The notes beneath the pieces were generated by a model. That model was not told the origin of the DNA, ran no database searches, and was given only the letters and a program-made list of their open reading frames with translations. A program made the translations under genes and the position numbers. Positions 20,640-29,715 of a stretch of 64,000 nt of DNA are shown piece by piece. Numbering within the stretch: position 1 is the stretch's first letter; every line of letters starts with the position of its first letter. Origin of the DNA: Phytophthora colocasiae (Eukaryota; Oomycota; Peronosporomycetes; Peronosporales; Peronosporaceae); NCBI GenBank assembly GCA_018806915.1, contig JAGKQI010000059.1:1550001-1614000 (forward strand). The letters run 5' to 3'.

Positions 20640-21788
20640 CTACGCGGACTTAACTGCCTCATCCTCCAAGAAAGGCTGGTCCGTGTATCCCAACTCGCCC
20701 GGGGCGTAGAACGTGGCAGCGTTGTACGGATTCAGCGGGGCGTCGATCTCCAGACGCTTCACCAAATCCGGGTTCGAGATGAAGTAGCGGCCAAACACCA
20801 CAAAGTCGGCATCGCCACTGTCCACGGCCTTGATGGCCGATGCACGGTCGTAACCCGACGAGGTCATAAGCACACCGTCGTAAATCTCGCGGAACGTGCG
20901 CGTCATGGATCCGTCCGTCAGCGCGTTCGGGTTTTCGTGCAGTGCGAAAGCACGCGGCTCAATAAGGTGCACGTAGGCCAACTTGTAGTCGTTCAATCTC
21001 TTGATCACATAGCCGTACATGCCAATAGGGTCCGATTCGAACTGACCGAAGCTCATACCGTAAGGCGATAGACGGATGCCTACGCGACTGGAGTCCACCA
21101 CCTCCAGAATAGCATCCAGAGCCTCGAACAGGAAACGTGCGCGGTTCTCCATGGATCCGCCGTACTTGTCCGTGCGGTCGTTAATACCGTCCTGAAGGAA
21201 CTGTTCTTGCAGGTACGCATTGGCGCAGTGGAACTCAACACCGTCGAAACCAGCCTTCAGTGCGTTCTCAGATGCCTTCTTGTAGTCTTGAACGATAAGC
21301 GGGATCTCGTGGGTCTCCAACGCACGAGGCAATACGTGCGGTTTGGGTCCTTCGCGGGTGTAAATGTGAGTTCCAGACATGTCCACGTTAGAACTGGAAG
21401 ACACCGGAAGCTCTCCGTTAGGCTGGCTGAGCGGGTGACTCATGCGACCAGTGTGCCACAACTGCAGGAACATGTGACCTTCCTTGGACTTGACAGTGTC
21501 AGTCACGCGCTTCCAGCCGTCGACCTGTTCCTGGTTGAAAATACCAGGGGAACCAACGTAGCCGCGAGCAGTGGGGGAAATGTTGGTAGCTTCAGCAATG
21601 ATGAGACCACCCTTGGTCGCGCGTTGACCGTAGTACTTGGCCGTGAGCTCCGGAGGAACTCCTTCCTCGCCATGTTTGAGACGAGTCAATGGAGCCATTA
21701 CCACACGGTGCTGCAGCGTCAACTGGTTCTGCTTGCCGCCCAGTGTCATGGGCGTGAAGAGCTTGGTGACTTGGGACGTGGATACCAT
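20640..21788 (-). CDS. Old Yellow Enzyme family NADPH:flavin oxidoreductase
   Basis: The 382-residue protein is a single-exon TIM-barrel FMN enzyme of the OYE/12-oxophytodienoate reductase group, which reduces alpha,beta-unsaturated carbonyls using NADPH. Visible hallmarks are VVMAPLTRLK near the N-terminus and LQLWHTGRMSHP. The substrate-binding pair is H187 and N190 (EFHCANAYL) with Tyr192 as proton donor, and YGGSMENRARF and VVFGRYFISNP mark the FMN phosphate region. Length is normal for the family. There is no signal peptide, so it is cytosolic. Upstream, GTTCACTATTGAATTTG resembles an oomycete initiator with its flanking element. A partial copy of its 3' end lies near 15.6 kb. Confidence 0.93.
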   Translation of the reverse strand: MVSTSQVTKLFTPMTLGGKQNQLTLQHRVVMAPLTRLKHGEEGVPPELTAKYYGQRATKGGLIIAEATNISPTARGYVGSPGIFNQEQVDGWKRVTDTVKSKEGHMFLQLWHTGRMSHPLSQPNGELPVSSSSNVDMSGTHIYTREGPKPHVLPRALETHEIPLIVQDYKKASENALKAGFDGVEFHCANAYLQEQFLQDGINDRTDKYGGSMENRARFLFEALDAILEVVDSSRVGIRLSPYGMSFGQFESDPIGMYGYVIKRLNDYKLAYVHLIEPRAFALHENPNALTDGSMTRTFREIYDGVLMTSSGYDRASAIKAVDSGDADFVVFGRYFISNPDLVKRLEIDAPLNPYNAATFYAPGELGYTDQPFLEDEAVKSA

Positions 21789-22327
21789 GGTTGCTTGATG
21801 GAGATCTGAGCAAATTCAATAGTGAACGGAAAAGGGGGAATAGATCCTCGGATGTGCATTGCTGGTTGACGACAACGAGAGCGTTGGTCTTGCTGCGGAT
21901 CGGCTGTGGTCATTATTAATTCTAGGAGGTGAAAGCATTCTTCCGACGGGTGTCAACTTGACACTGTCAAGAGTTTCGGCAACCTTGAAGTTGAAAATGT
22001 TTGGCAGTTTTTTTTACGTCAGCTAATTGTATTGAGTAAACGCACACATGTACTGCTAATTCAATTTCTACACCCCCAAGGGCACCGAAGCTCGTCTTCG
22101 GACAAAAGGAATGCGTTGGTACCTCCCTAACGCACTGCAAAGATTCCAACGTCACCTTTTAGATCAAAAATGGTGTATAAGTTGCAACGGACATGAAACT
22201 CATTCCCCAGCTAATTTGGCACAAGGACAAGACACCATGGTAGTCTGACCTCACTTTTCTTGTTTTGGTGAAAAGGAGAGCAGCCTTTATCACTCTCCAA
22301 CCAACAACGGAGACTTTATCCCGCATT
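21789..22327. promoter_or_regulatory. Divergent promoter region between OYE and the small membrane protein
   Basis: No gene is visible in this 539 bp. At 22198-22219 the plus strand reads ACTCATTCCCCAGCTAATTT, a good match to the oomycete core promoter (initiator TCATTCC plus downstream CAWTTT-like element), about 110 bp before the ATG at 22328. An OYE-side initiator-like sequence lies near 21810-21830 on the minus strand. Transcription start sites are inferred. Confidence 0.5.
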
Positions 22328-22816
22328 ATGGGCGGTGGCTACAACTCAAGCGCGTATCTCGATATGGACGAAGAGTTCTTCCGGTCACTGGAAACTGTCA
22401 ACTACGAGTGTCACCAATCGCCAGCCAAGAACACGTCCGAGTCGACAATTCTGCACAAACATTACGCGCAACGTCGAACGACTCAGACCAGAGTCGTCAT
22501 GACTCTGAGTTTGATGCTGCTGGCAGGTGTCGGTTCCCTTGCGTTGTATTCGTCGGTAGACGCTTCATCGTTGGCGATGAAGGTACGAGCTCCGTCCCCA
22601 ATGTTCCGAGGAAGTTCGACAAAACCCGGTAGTACCCCGAAGATTGGTGAGGTGTTTAATGGTGACGACTCACCGGCGTTTGGAGATGCCATTCTTGCTT
22701 TTGATGAGACGAAAGCTCAAGGTGAAACAACTTACGCGCTGGATGATGCAATGTTGGACGAATTGGATCCGTACGACGAGTTCCGCCAAGAGGGAAAGCA
22801 GATCGAAGCAAACTAG
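22328..22816 (+). CDS. Small single-pass membrane protein, unknown function
   Basis: I chose the ATG at 22328 (MGGGYNSSAYLD) because the longer open frame begins at a TTG. The protein has 162 residues. About 55 residues of cytosolic-type sequence come first, then a hydrophobic segment (VVMTLSLMLLAGVGSLALY) after a basic QRRTTQTR, suggesting a type II signal anchor. An acidic C-terminal tail follows (DDAMLDELDPYDEF). No enzyme motif is visible. It may be a secretory-pathway or surface protein. An initiator-like element lies ~110 bp upstream. Confidence 0.7.
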   Translation: MGGGYNSSAYLDMDEEFFRSLETVNYECHQSPAKNTSESTILHKHYAQRRTTQTRVVMTLSLMLLAGVGSLALYSSVDASSLAMKVRAPSPMFRGSSTKPGSTPKIGEVFNGDDSPAFGDAILAFDETKAQGETTYALDDAMLDELDPYDEFRQEGKQIEAN

Positions 22817-22867
22817 AAACCTAAGTGAAAAAAGCTACCTTATCTATTGCAAAACTACTTACTAAAA

Positions 22868-25053
22868 CTACGACCTCACTTCATCTAGCGTGAAGACTTC
22901 GTGATAGTCACTTGGGATCTCGAACATCTTTGGATCCAAATCCGGATTCAGCGTGATCTTTTGAAAAGTGTATGCGACTCGAACGGTAAACATCATGGGC
23001 AGCTCAAATTTGACTGGAAATCCAGGAGGAAGTGTCTGTAGTCGATACAACATTGTCAACGTCCATAGTTTTACACAATGAGCAGATATTGACGACTTAC
23101 CATTTGGAAAAACTCCTCGAGGTTCTTCACATGTTCTCCCGTAGTGGAAATGAACTTGATGACAGGTAAAAAGTCTCGAAGTTGGAACGGGAAGCTTTCC
23201 GTCATCACCACTTTGGCCTCAAAGTCTTTTTGTACTCGACGTGTCCCTGGCAGCAGGGTGAGACTCCGGTAGGTATTTTTCATGCCGAAAACAGTCCCAG
23301 TCTTGTTGTTTCCAGCAGAAAACGGTTGCTGGTGTTGTTTCTTGTCCTCGAACATCTTGAAAAAAGACGACTTCTTCTTCGGCTCCTGCTGCTTGTCTTT
23401 CACCGTTTCATCCGACTCGTTCACAAGCTCCTGAAGCTTGAAGTAGTCCACGAACGATGTGGTGGTAGTGATTGGGATGGGGATATGATCCGGTTGCCGG
23501 AAGAATTCGCATTTCTGATCGTCTGTGAGCCTGGGCAAGCCGTTACTAGCCTCTTCCTTGATTTCAGCGGACTCGGGCGAGGATTCTGGTTCGTCTTGAC
23601 CAGTAACAGGAAGAACCGGCTGTACCGAAGATTCGTCAACTGCCGCTCGAGTGTGAACAACGTTGTACGAGATTTTGATCCCTTTCCGGTCAATGATGAA
23701 ACCATTCTGTGTGTTCTGCCACATGAGGACGAAGCTGCCGTTGTGTTCGACCTCAAACGCCCCTACAATCGCCAGGTTCTTAACACCATCAGTGCGGCAA
23801 ACTGGTTGTTGCTGATCTTCGTGAAAGTAGGTGGCTGTGAAGCAGAAGTCACTGCTTTTAGAAAAGAACTCCCACCGAACTGTGTCTCCTGCGATCACAT
23901 CCAAGTGCATCTCGACCTTGCGCCCCTTGTCAATACGTAGCGTCTGCCCTGAATTATTGCCACTAGTAGAGCTGCTCTTGTGCTTCAGTTTCGATCCCTT
24001 CTTATCCTTAGACTGAGGCACTGAAGACTGCAAATGGTTCACAAACTGCTGCACTTCCTCAAATGGTGAGTCCTTACCCATTGGAAGTTGCTTGAGTTTT
24101 CGATCCGGATTGACAACTGGTCGGAACTGCGCTTCCATGGAGAAATTCTGCATCTTGTAGGTCGTTCCTGGCCACGGACACTTTCTCTGTCTACTGCGAC
24201 TTTTCTTCTCTTCGTCTTCTGCTATCCTGCTTTCATCCCTCTTCCCCTGAGCCTTGACATCCTTTTGCTTAATAAATTCCAGCTCCGTCGCATCCATACT
24301 GGACGAAGACATGGCAGTGGTCAACGACATATGCAGAGCCAAGTCCATGTTCCCCACGGACGAGTTGTGCATGGCTTCCAGTACATCGTAGAACGCCTTG
24401 CTGTCATGATCCATCACCACTGCGTGACCTTCTCTCTCCCCACCGTTTCTTCCAATATACACGTGACTCATTGGCCCCTTCTTCCACTTGACTCCATCCA
24501 GCCCTTTCAACGCCGAATCAATTCGTAATTGAGTTCCTCGTTTCCAGATCCGAATGGTGTCGGATGGTAACACACTCGACACCATAGGGACCCACGAATG
24601 GGCCTCAATGAATATTTCAGCCTCAAAGTCTGGTAATTTCTCCAACGCCTGCATAAAAGTTTCTTGAGCATTTTCCAGTGATTTCATAACCTGTTTCTCT
24701 CCTCGGAGATAAATCTGAGCCAGCATCAACTCGTCATCACACAACGCTGCGTCGTGTGCACAGCTCCAGCCGTCAGAATTACGTGAGGCCACGTTAGCAT
24801 CTCGATCTAATAGAAGTTTCACGATGGCGTGCTGTCTGGGCTGTATAATACGCACAGCCAAGTGCAGTGCGGAATTCCCTCGAACGTCCTTAAGTTCCAA
24901 GAGGTTTTTCAGCGCATCAGCTTTCACAGGGTCGCGGAACTCCTCACCTTCGGGGCAGACGGCATTAAGGATACTGCGGACGCGCTCGATGTCGCCCTCC
25001 CACACGGCGACGTGCAGCGGAGGAGGCGGAACCATGTCACTCGAGGAGCTCAT
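22868..25053 (-). CDS. ANKRD13-like ankyrin protein with an embedded GOLD-like domain
   Basis: Two exons: 25053-23101 and 23035-22868. The 65 nt intron (23100-23036) has GTAAGT and CTACAG, phase 0, giving 706 residues. The N-terminus has ankyrin repeats (PPLHVAVWEGDIERVRSIL, NSALHLAVR). Next comes the ANKRD13/GPCR-chaperone region (WVPMVSSVLPSDTIRIWKRG to LDGVKWKKG), which resumes at the C-terminus (YRSLTLLPGTRR, then GFPVKFELP in exon 2). Between these halves, about residues 370-470, VIAGDTVRWEFFSKSSDFCF and GSFVLMWQNTQN look like a GOLD beta-sandwich. ANKRD13 proteins act in endosomal sorting of ubiquitinated receptors; the same role here is inferred. A mariner-like transposon sits 97 bp upstream of the start. 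Confidence 0.82.
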
Positions 25054-25150
25054 TTAATAGAATGTGTGAAGTGGATATTTAGGATAGAGCAATAATTGCA
25101 CAATTATTGTGGGTTCGAACTATAATAATATTATAGTACATACTACTGTA

Positions 25151-25177
25151 CCTCCGTGCGGAAAATAATGAGCATTT
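25151..25177 (+). repeat. Left terminal inverted repeat of the mariner-like element
   Basis: 27 bp beginning CCTCCGTGCGGAAAATAATG, directly after the TA at 25149-25150. It pairs with 26820-26846 with one mismatch. Confidence 0.93.
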
Positions 25178-25300
25178 CCAATTGTATTACATCCTGTTCA
25201 GAATCTATACCTTGCAAATCTGATCAACTTTTGAATTTCGAATTTCCCGCCCAGTTTTCCAGCAGGACCTCCCCCACTTCACTTTCAAACCAGAGCGGCA

Positions 25301-26680
25301 ATGGAAAGATCACAGGTATCTGACGAAGAGCGCCAAGCAGTGTGGGAGATGCTGCTCCTTCACAGCGACGGAGGGGTGCTTAGGCACGGCGATATCGGGC
25401 GGACCGCTGCCTACTTTAATGTAAACCGCTGCGCTGTTTCTCGCATTTGGGAACAGGGTATCAGGTCAATGGGTGACCGGGTAGCAGCGGTAGTCAAGTC
25501 GAGAAAAAACTCCCGAGGGCGAAAGAAGAAGAACCGCGTGGAGCTGTGCAAGCGCCTCGCCGAGGTGCCAGTAAATAACCGTGAGCACCAGCGTGCTATA
25601 CAACAGGGGTCTGGCGTGAGCTCATATCTCGTGCAACAACTCGTGAAGGAGGGCTTCCTACGTCGTGCGCTAAGGCAAACTCGTCCACTGCTCACCGCTT
25701 CGCATCGCCTCAAGAGGATCCAGTTCTGCATGGATCATGTGATCCCTCAGCTTGATGGAACCTACAAGTTCGACGCAATGTACGACGTGGTCCACATCGA
25801 CGAAAAGTGGTTTTACGTGAAGAAGGTTGGGCAGCACGTATATGTGCTCACAGGGAAAGATGGGTGCCCTACCGAAGAGCCTCCGGTCCAAGCTGTTCAA
25901 AGCAAGCGTTACATTACTAAAGTTATGTTTCTCTGTGCGGTCGCGCGTCCACGCGGTGATTGGGACGGCAAAGTCGGCATTTGGTCGGTAGTGGATACGT
26001 ACATTACGCGGCGACGGAGTGTCAATCGACCGGCTGGTGTTGAAGAGACGCGTCCTGTGTCGATGACACGCGATATATCGCGTCGGATGCTGGTTAACGA
26101 CGTCATCCCAGCCATCAAGGCCAAGTGGCCGCAAGAACAGAAGCATCTCGCGATAAAAGTTCAGCAGGATAATGCCCGCCCTCATGTCCTGGAGGACGAT
26201 CCCGTTGTAGCTGCAGCAAGATTCTCTGATGGCTGGATGATCAAGCTTGTGAACCAGCCTGCTCAAAGCCCAGATTTGAACTGCCTGGACCTAGGGTTCT
26301 TCAACAGCATTCAGTCTCTGCAGTCGAAAACGATTCCACGAACATCTGACGATCTTATCAAGGAGGTGGAGCTGTCGTTCCAAGAATCAACGGCTGTCTC
26401 GCTTAACAAGACCTTTCTTACTCTGCAGCACGTAATGGAGCAGATACTGAAGAATGAAGGCCGCAACAACTATCGACTCGGGCATTTGCACAAGGAAAAG
26501 CTGATACGTGCCGATAAGTTGCCGATTTCGCTGCCTTGCGACGGATCAACGCTTGCCATAGCACAGCAGGCGGCTATGGCACTCTCCTTTTCTGTATTGA
26601 CAACTCCTGTTGATGTTCCAGACGCATTAACTGCTCGTGAGACGTCAACGACGTCTGAGTTTGATCCTTTTTACTGCTAG
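25301..26680 (+). CDS. Mariner-like transposase, DD39D
   Basis: The 459-residue single-exon protein is the cut-and-paste transposase of the surrounding element. The N-terminus has a helix-turn-helix (TAAYFNVNRCAVSRIW) followed by a basic stretch (SRGRKKKNR). The catalytic residues are D167 in VVHIDEKWFYV, D290 in VQQDNARPH and D330 in NCLDLGFF, with 39 residues between the last two. That spacing and the LDLGFF signature are those of the plant-type mariner group rather than animal DD34D mariners. No stop or frameshift interrupts it, and the start ATG at 25301 is the first in the frame. Confidence 0.93.
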   Translation: MERSQVSDEERQAVWEMLLLHSDGGVLRHGDIGRTAAYFNVNRCAVSRIWEQGIRSMGDRVAAVVKSRKNSRGRKKKNRVELCKRLAEVPVNNREHQRAIQQGSGVSSYLVQQLVKEGFLRRALRQTRPLLTASHRLKRIQFCMDHVIPQLDGTYKFDAMYDVVHIDEKWFYVKKVGQHVYVLTGKDGCPTEEPPVQAVQSKRYITKVMFLCAVARPRGDWDGKVGIWSVVDTYITRRRSVNRPAGVEETRPVSMTRDISRRMLVNDVIPAIKAKWPQEQKHLAIKVQQDNARPHVLEDDPVVAAARFSDGWMIKLVNQPAQSPDLNCLDLGFFNSIQSLQSKTIPRTSDDLIKEVELSFQESTAVSLNKTFLTLQHVMEQILKNEGRNNYRLGHLHKEKLIRADKLPISLPCDGSTLAIAQQAAMALSFSVLTTPVDVPDALTARETSTTSEFDPFYC

Positions 26681-26819
26681 TAGTACTTCTAATGTGGCGG
26701 AGCACGTACGCTCACAAATTTCTTTTTGGTTTTGTCAGCAGCTCAACACAAACGCATAGCTCCTCTGCACATCTAATAACTCCCCAAAACAACGAGGCGG
26801 AGCGCTGCGCTTTTTTTTT

Positions 26820-26846
26820 AAATGCTCATTATTTTCCGCACAGAGG
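26820..26846 (-). repeat. Right terminal inverted repeat of the mariner-like element
   Basis: On the minus strand it reads CCTCTGTGCGGAAAATAATG and on to GCATTT. It is followed on the plus strand by TA at 26847-26848. Confidence 0.93.
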
Positions 26847-26848
26847 TA

Positions 26849-27671
26849 GTATTATGTACCAGGCTTTCATTATAAATAGTAATAGTAATCAAAATGGCCC
26901 GGCTATGTGGTTGCAAGAAAAAGCCGGGACAGGAATGAGACAGGCGGCACTCTTAGCGCTACTCTCGTGGAAATCCCCAAAGTAACGCCACCGCCGTTAC
27001 TTTGCGCTTACATCATTGTAGTGCAAGCGCTACATGCGCGCCTCTGCAACGGAAGCAACATGGTGTGTTCACTAACACTTCTTGTATATATCTAGCACGT
27101 CTCGCCGTCGGATTCGCACTTGCAAGCGCGCAGGATGATTGGGGGATTCCACCAAATAAAAAAGAGTTACACTCCGATTTACCAGGTTTTATTCTCCGAT
27201 TTACGGTCAAATCGGAGTGAGGGGCGCCCCTTTTATGGGTGTGCGAGAATACTATTTTTTTCGTAGTACATTAGGTGGACACTAGGTGGATGTTTTCATA
27301 CTCCCGGGACAGGAGCCACACCACAGGAGCCACACCTCGTGGCACGAGGTCTGTGTATGTAATAGACAGGTGGAAACCCTATGGTAGAAGCGTTGGTGGA
27401 GTTTGTATCAAGTACCGGTTGTTGTCTTACAGTATTAGGGATGTAACTTACACTACACTGTGTAAGTTGTTAAGTATTTTATCATCATGGACAAGTTCTT
27501 CTTCCGAGGAAGCAAACAATCGACGTACAGTACCAGTCATGAAACGTGGTGACATTCATGGAACTTACCATAGGCAAGAGCTACGACCAACGACCGAGAT
27601 TGGTAGGGCTTTTCCTTTGAGCTTTGCACATTCGACGCTCCGTGAGCACCCACACTGTACAGTATTCCAAG
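26849..27671. other. Intergenic region with several hairpins, no gene seen
   Basis: I see three clear inverted repeats and no supported gene. 26978-27004 has CAAAGTAACG facing CGTTACTTTG. 27169-27219 has CACTCCGATTTACC facing its complement, with a further CTCCGATTTAC in the loop. 27445-27468 has AACTTACAC facing GTGTAAGTT. The palindrome GGGGCGCCCC lies at 27221-27230. This may hold remains of small DNA elements as well as the promoter of the next gene. Confidence 0.5.
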
Positions 27672-28859
27672 ATGGAGGTTGAGCACCGCGAAGAACAGCG
27701 TAATTCGTCGCTGGAAGAGAAAAACCAGGTATCAATGTTGACGCAGCAGCTTGTGGAGGCGAACACGACCATCGCAGTGCTGACTCAGCAACTCAAAACT
27801 GGTGAATTGACCCAGGAAAAGCTCGAGAAGGAGTTGAACGAGGCTCGAGCCAGCTCTTTACAGCTCAGAATGGACCTGACAGTAGCTCAAGAGCGACTCA
27901 AAGCTGCAGATGAGAGTCGAAAATGCCTTGAGAAACAGTTAACTGACGCTCAAACCAGAGTTACAAAGGAGATTCCGCAGCTGGAGACGGAACTCGCAGT
28001 GGCAAAAGAGCAGTTGAAAGCTTTCGGGGATAAATTCATGGCCACTAAGCAGAACCACTCGCTCCAGCTGGAGAATATCGAGCTACAGCTCCAGTCGATG
28101 GAGGAGAAGTTCGAGGTTCAGTTCAAAACGGCTGAAGATCTGCTTGTCAAGGCCAATAGAGAAGCAGCAGATCTGCCTGTGCCTGTGGAGGAGTTGTATC
28201 TGGCGTCAATGATGCTCACAACGGACGTATCCCAAGAATTGATCTGCGTAATGTTCATTACTGGCTCGTCTCGAGAGGATATCGACGAAAAGGTCCAGAG
28301 ACTACGAGGACGGCTTGTACCAGACACACAACCGATTCTCGTTGAATCTAAAGAAGAAGCTGACAGAATCAAGCAACTCATTGTGGATCGAGGAACCGAA
28401 CTCGTACAACGAAGAAGCCGCGCAAACCCGGTATAGTTCTAATACTGTTCTATTGGAATGGTGATAGTTTACTTACTCCGCTTGCTTTCGATGCAGAAAT
28501 TACAAGTGGATGTCTATTTCAACAGTGATCCTAACAAATTGTGCACTCGCCACGCTGATGATAAAGCAACTACACGTGAAGAGTTTTTCACGTTGTTTCG
28601 AGCTCCTCTTACCCCTCTGGACGAGATTATTGAGCATGTGCTACCTCCTGCGGTGGTCGCAGTAACCTTACCAGTGGCAAAAGTGGTTGCTAAAGACATC
28701 GCACGTCCAGTGAAGAAACGTGTTGAGAAAGCCACACCACCAGTGAGCCCAACATCCGAAGGTGAAGAGACCCCAGTTCCTCGAAAGCCACCAACACGCA
28801 ACTGGCGTATGCCTCGGATCCCACAATTTGGCTACCGAATGCCTGGTAGCTCACACTAA
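27672..28859 (+). CDS. Coiled-coil protein, unknown function
   Basis: Two exons: 27672-28430 and 28497-28859. The 66 nt intron starts GTATAG and ends ATGCAG, phase 0; the product is 373 residues. I start at MEVEHREEQ because the upstream part of the frame lacks support. Residues ~10-160 form a long heptad-rich coiled coil (LEKELNEARASSLQLRM and similar). A compact region follows (VEELYLASMMLTTDVSQELI). After the splice comes VDVYFNSDPNKLC and a Pro/Lys-rich tail ending in a GYRMPGSSH peptide. I do not recognise the family. A structural or scaffold role is only suggested by the coiled coil. Confidence 0.65.
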
Positions 28860-28928
28860 CTGCTGCAAATATTATCACCACAAGTTAAGGGAAAAAGGTT
28901 TCTGGGACGAGGTCTACGAAAGTTTTTT

Positions 28929-29240
28929 TAGTTGTGGTTCAGGGAGATTCGTGTGAGTTGAAAGCTGCGGATGTTTGGCATCGAGAAGGATCTGAGTATT
29001 TCAAAACGGGAAACTATCAAGAAGCTGAGGAATGCTACCGGAAAGCAGTGGCTGCTCTCACATCGTGCTAGCGCGTATTGCGAGAATGCGTCATGCTACC
29101 ATCTCGTGGTCAAATGTACTCGATAAGTTCCTACTGGAGGACTTCCATGACCTTGCTCGCCGATGCTCGATGTATGGGAGACTGTGCATTACGGTCACAG
29201 AATGAAGTGGCCAACCCAAGTGTTTGGGGCATGGGATTTA
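28929..29240 (+). pseudogene. Degraded partial copy of the TPR gene
   Basis: 28929-29070 closely matches 30830-30970 (the second TPR block), and then 29071-29240 matches about 32780-32940 of the same gene. The copy therefore has lost roughly 1.8 kb internally. Frames are broken by a TAG directly after the join. Confidence 0.8.
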
Positions 29241-29385
29241 AGGGCTGTAAAAAAACAGGTTTAAAGCTGAACATCGCTGGTGTCACTCGTGATGCGAATA
29301 CGATGATGACGTTTTGGTTGTTGATGCAGCACATATTCCTTCTCACGATGGTAAAGAAATGGTTCGTTCAATTTGCCCATTCAGC

Positions 29386-29515
29386 AGAATGGCAATGCTT
29401 CTGCACCAGGCGGTGACGATCCTGGAAGATGACAACTCACCACCCGTCGAGCCCAAGTTCGAGGTCGCCAAGACTGCGTTGCTGCCCAAGCAAAGCAGTA
29501 ACCAAGTAGACCATT
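29386..29515 (+). pseudogene. Fragment of the Claspin/Mrc1-like gene start
   Basis: The peptide ILEDDNSPPVEPKFEVAKTA corresponds to VLEDANAPPVESEFEAAESA near the start of the gene at 33622. Nucleotide similarity covers about 100 bp. The order (TPR copy, then this fragment) repeats the order of the intact genes, pointing to an old duplication of the whole locus. About 29525-29550 also resembles the coiled-coil gene near 28069. Confidence 0.7.
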
Positions 29516-29715
29516 AACGGACAGCTCAGCTCGAAAATATCAAGCTACAACTACGACCAATTCTGCCTTGCTGCCGACAAAATGTTGTGGGACGGGGGTG
29601 CTGGGAGAATTTCTCTCATCTTTCCCAGTACAACTTACCGTTAGCGTTTGCTGTCTCCCGAAAGCTCTCAGTTGACATTTTGCTGGAAAGAACCCACACC
29701 GAGCGAGTGACAGTC

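Larger units (their letters stand above)
25151..26846 (+). mobile_element. Complete mariner-like transposon (DD39D type)
   Basis: The 1696 bp element is bounded by 27 bp inverted repeats. The left one begins CCTCCGTGCGGAAAATAATG and the right one differs from it by one base. TA dinucleotides flank both ends (25149-25150 and 26847-26848), the usual mariner target duplication. It holds one intact transposase frame. TIRs, frame and target duplication are all preserved, so the copy may be recent or active. Confidence 0.93.

Noticed and set aside
20565..21071. 168-codon plus-strand frame
   Set aside because: Antisense shadow of the Old Yellow Enzyme gene.
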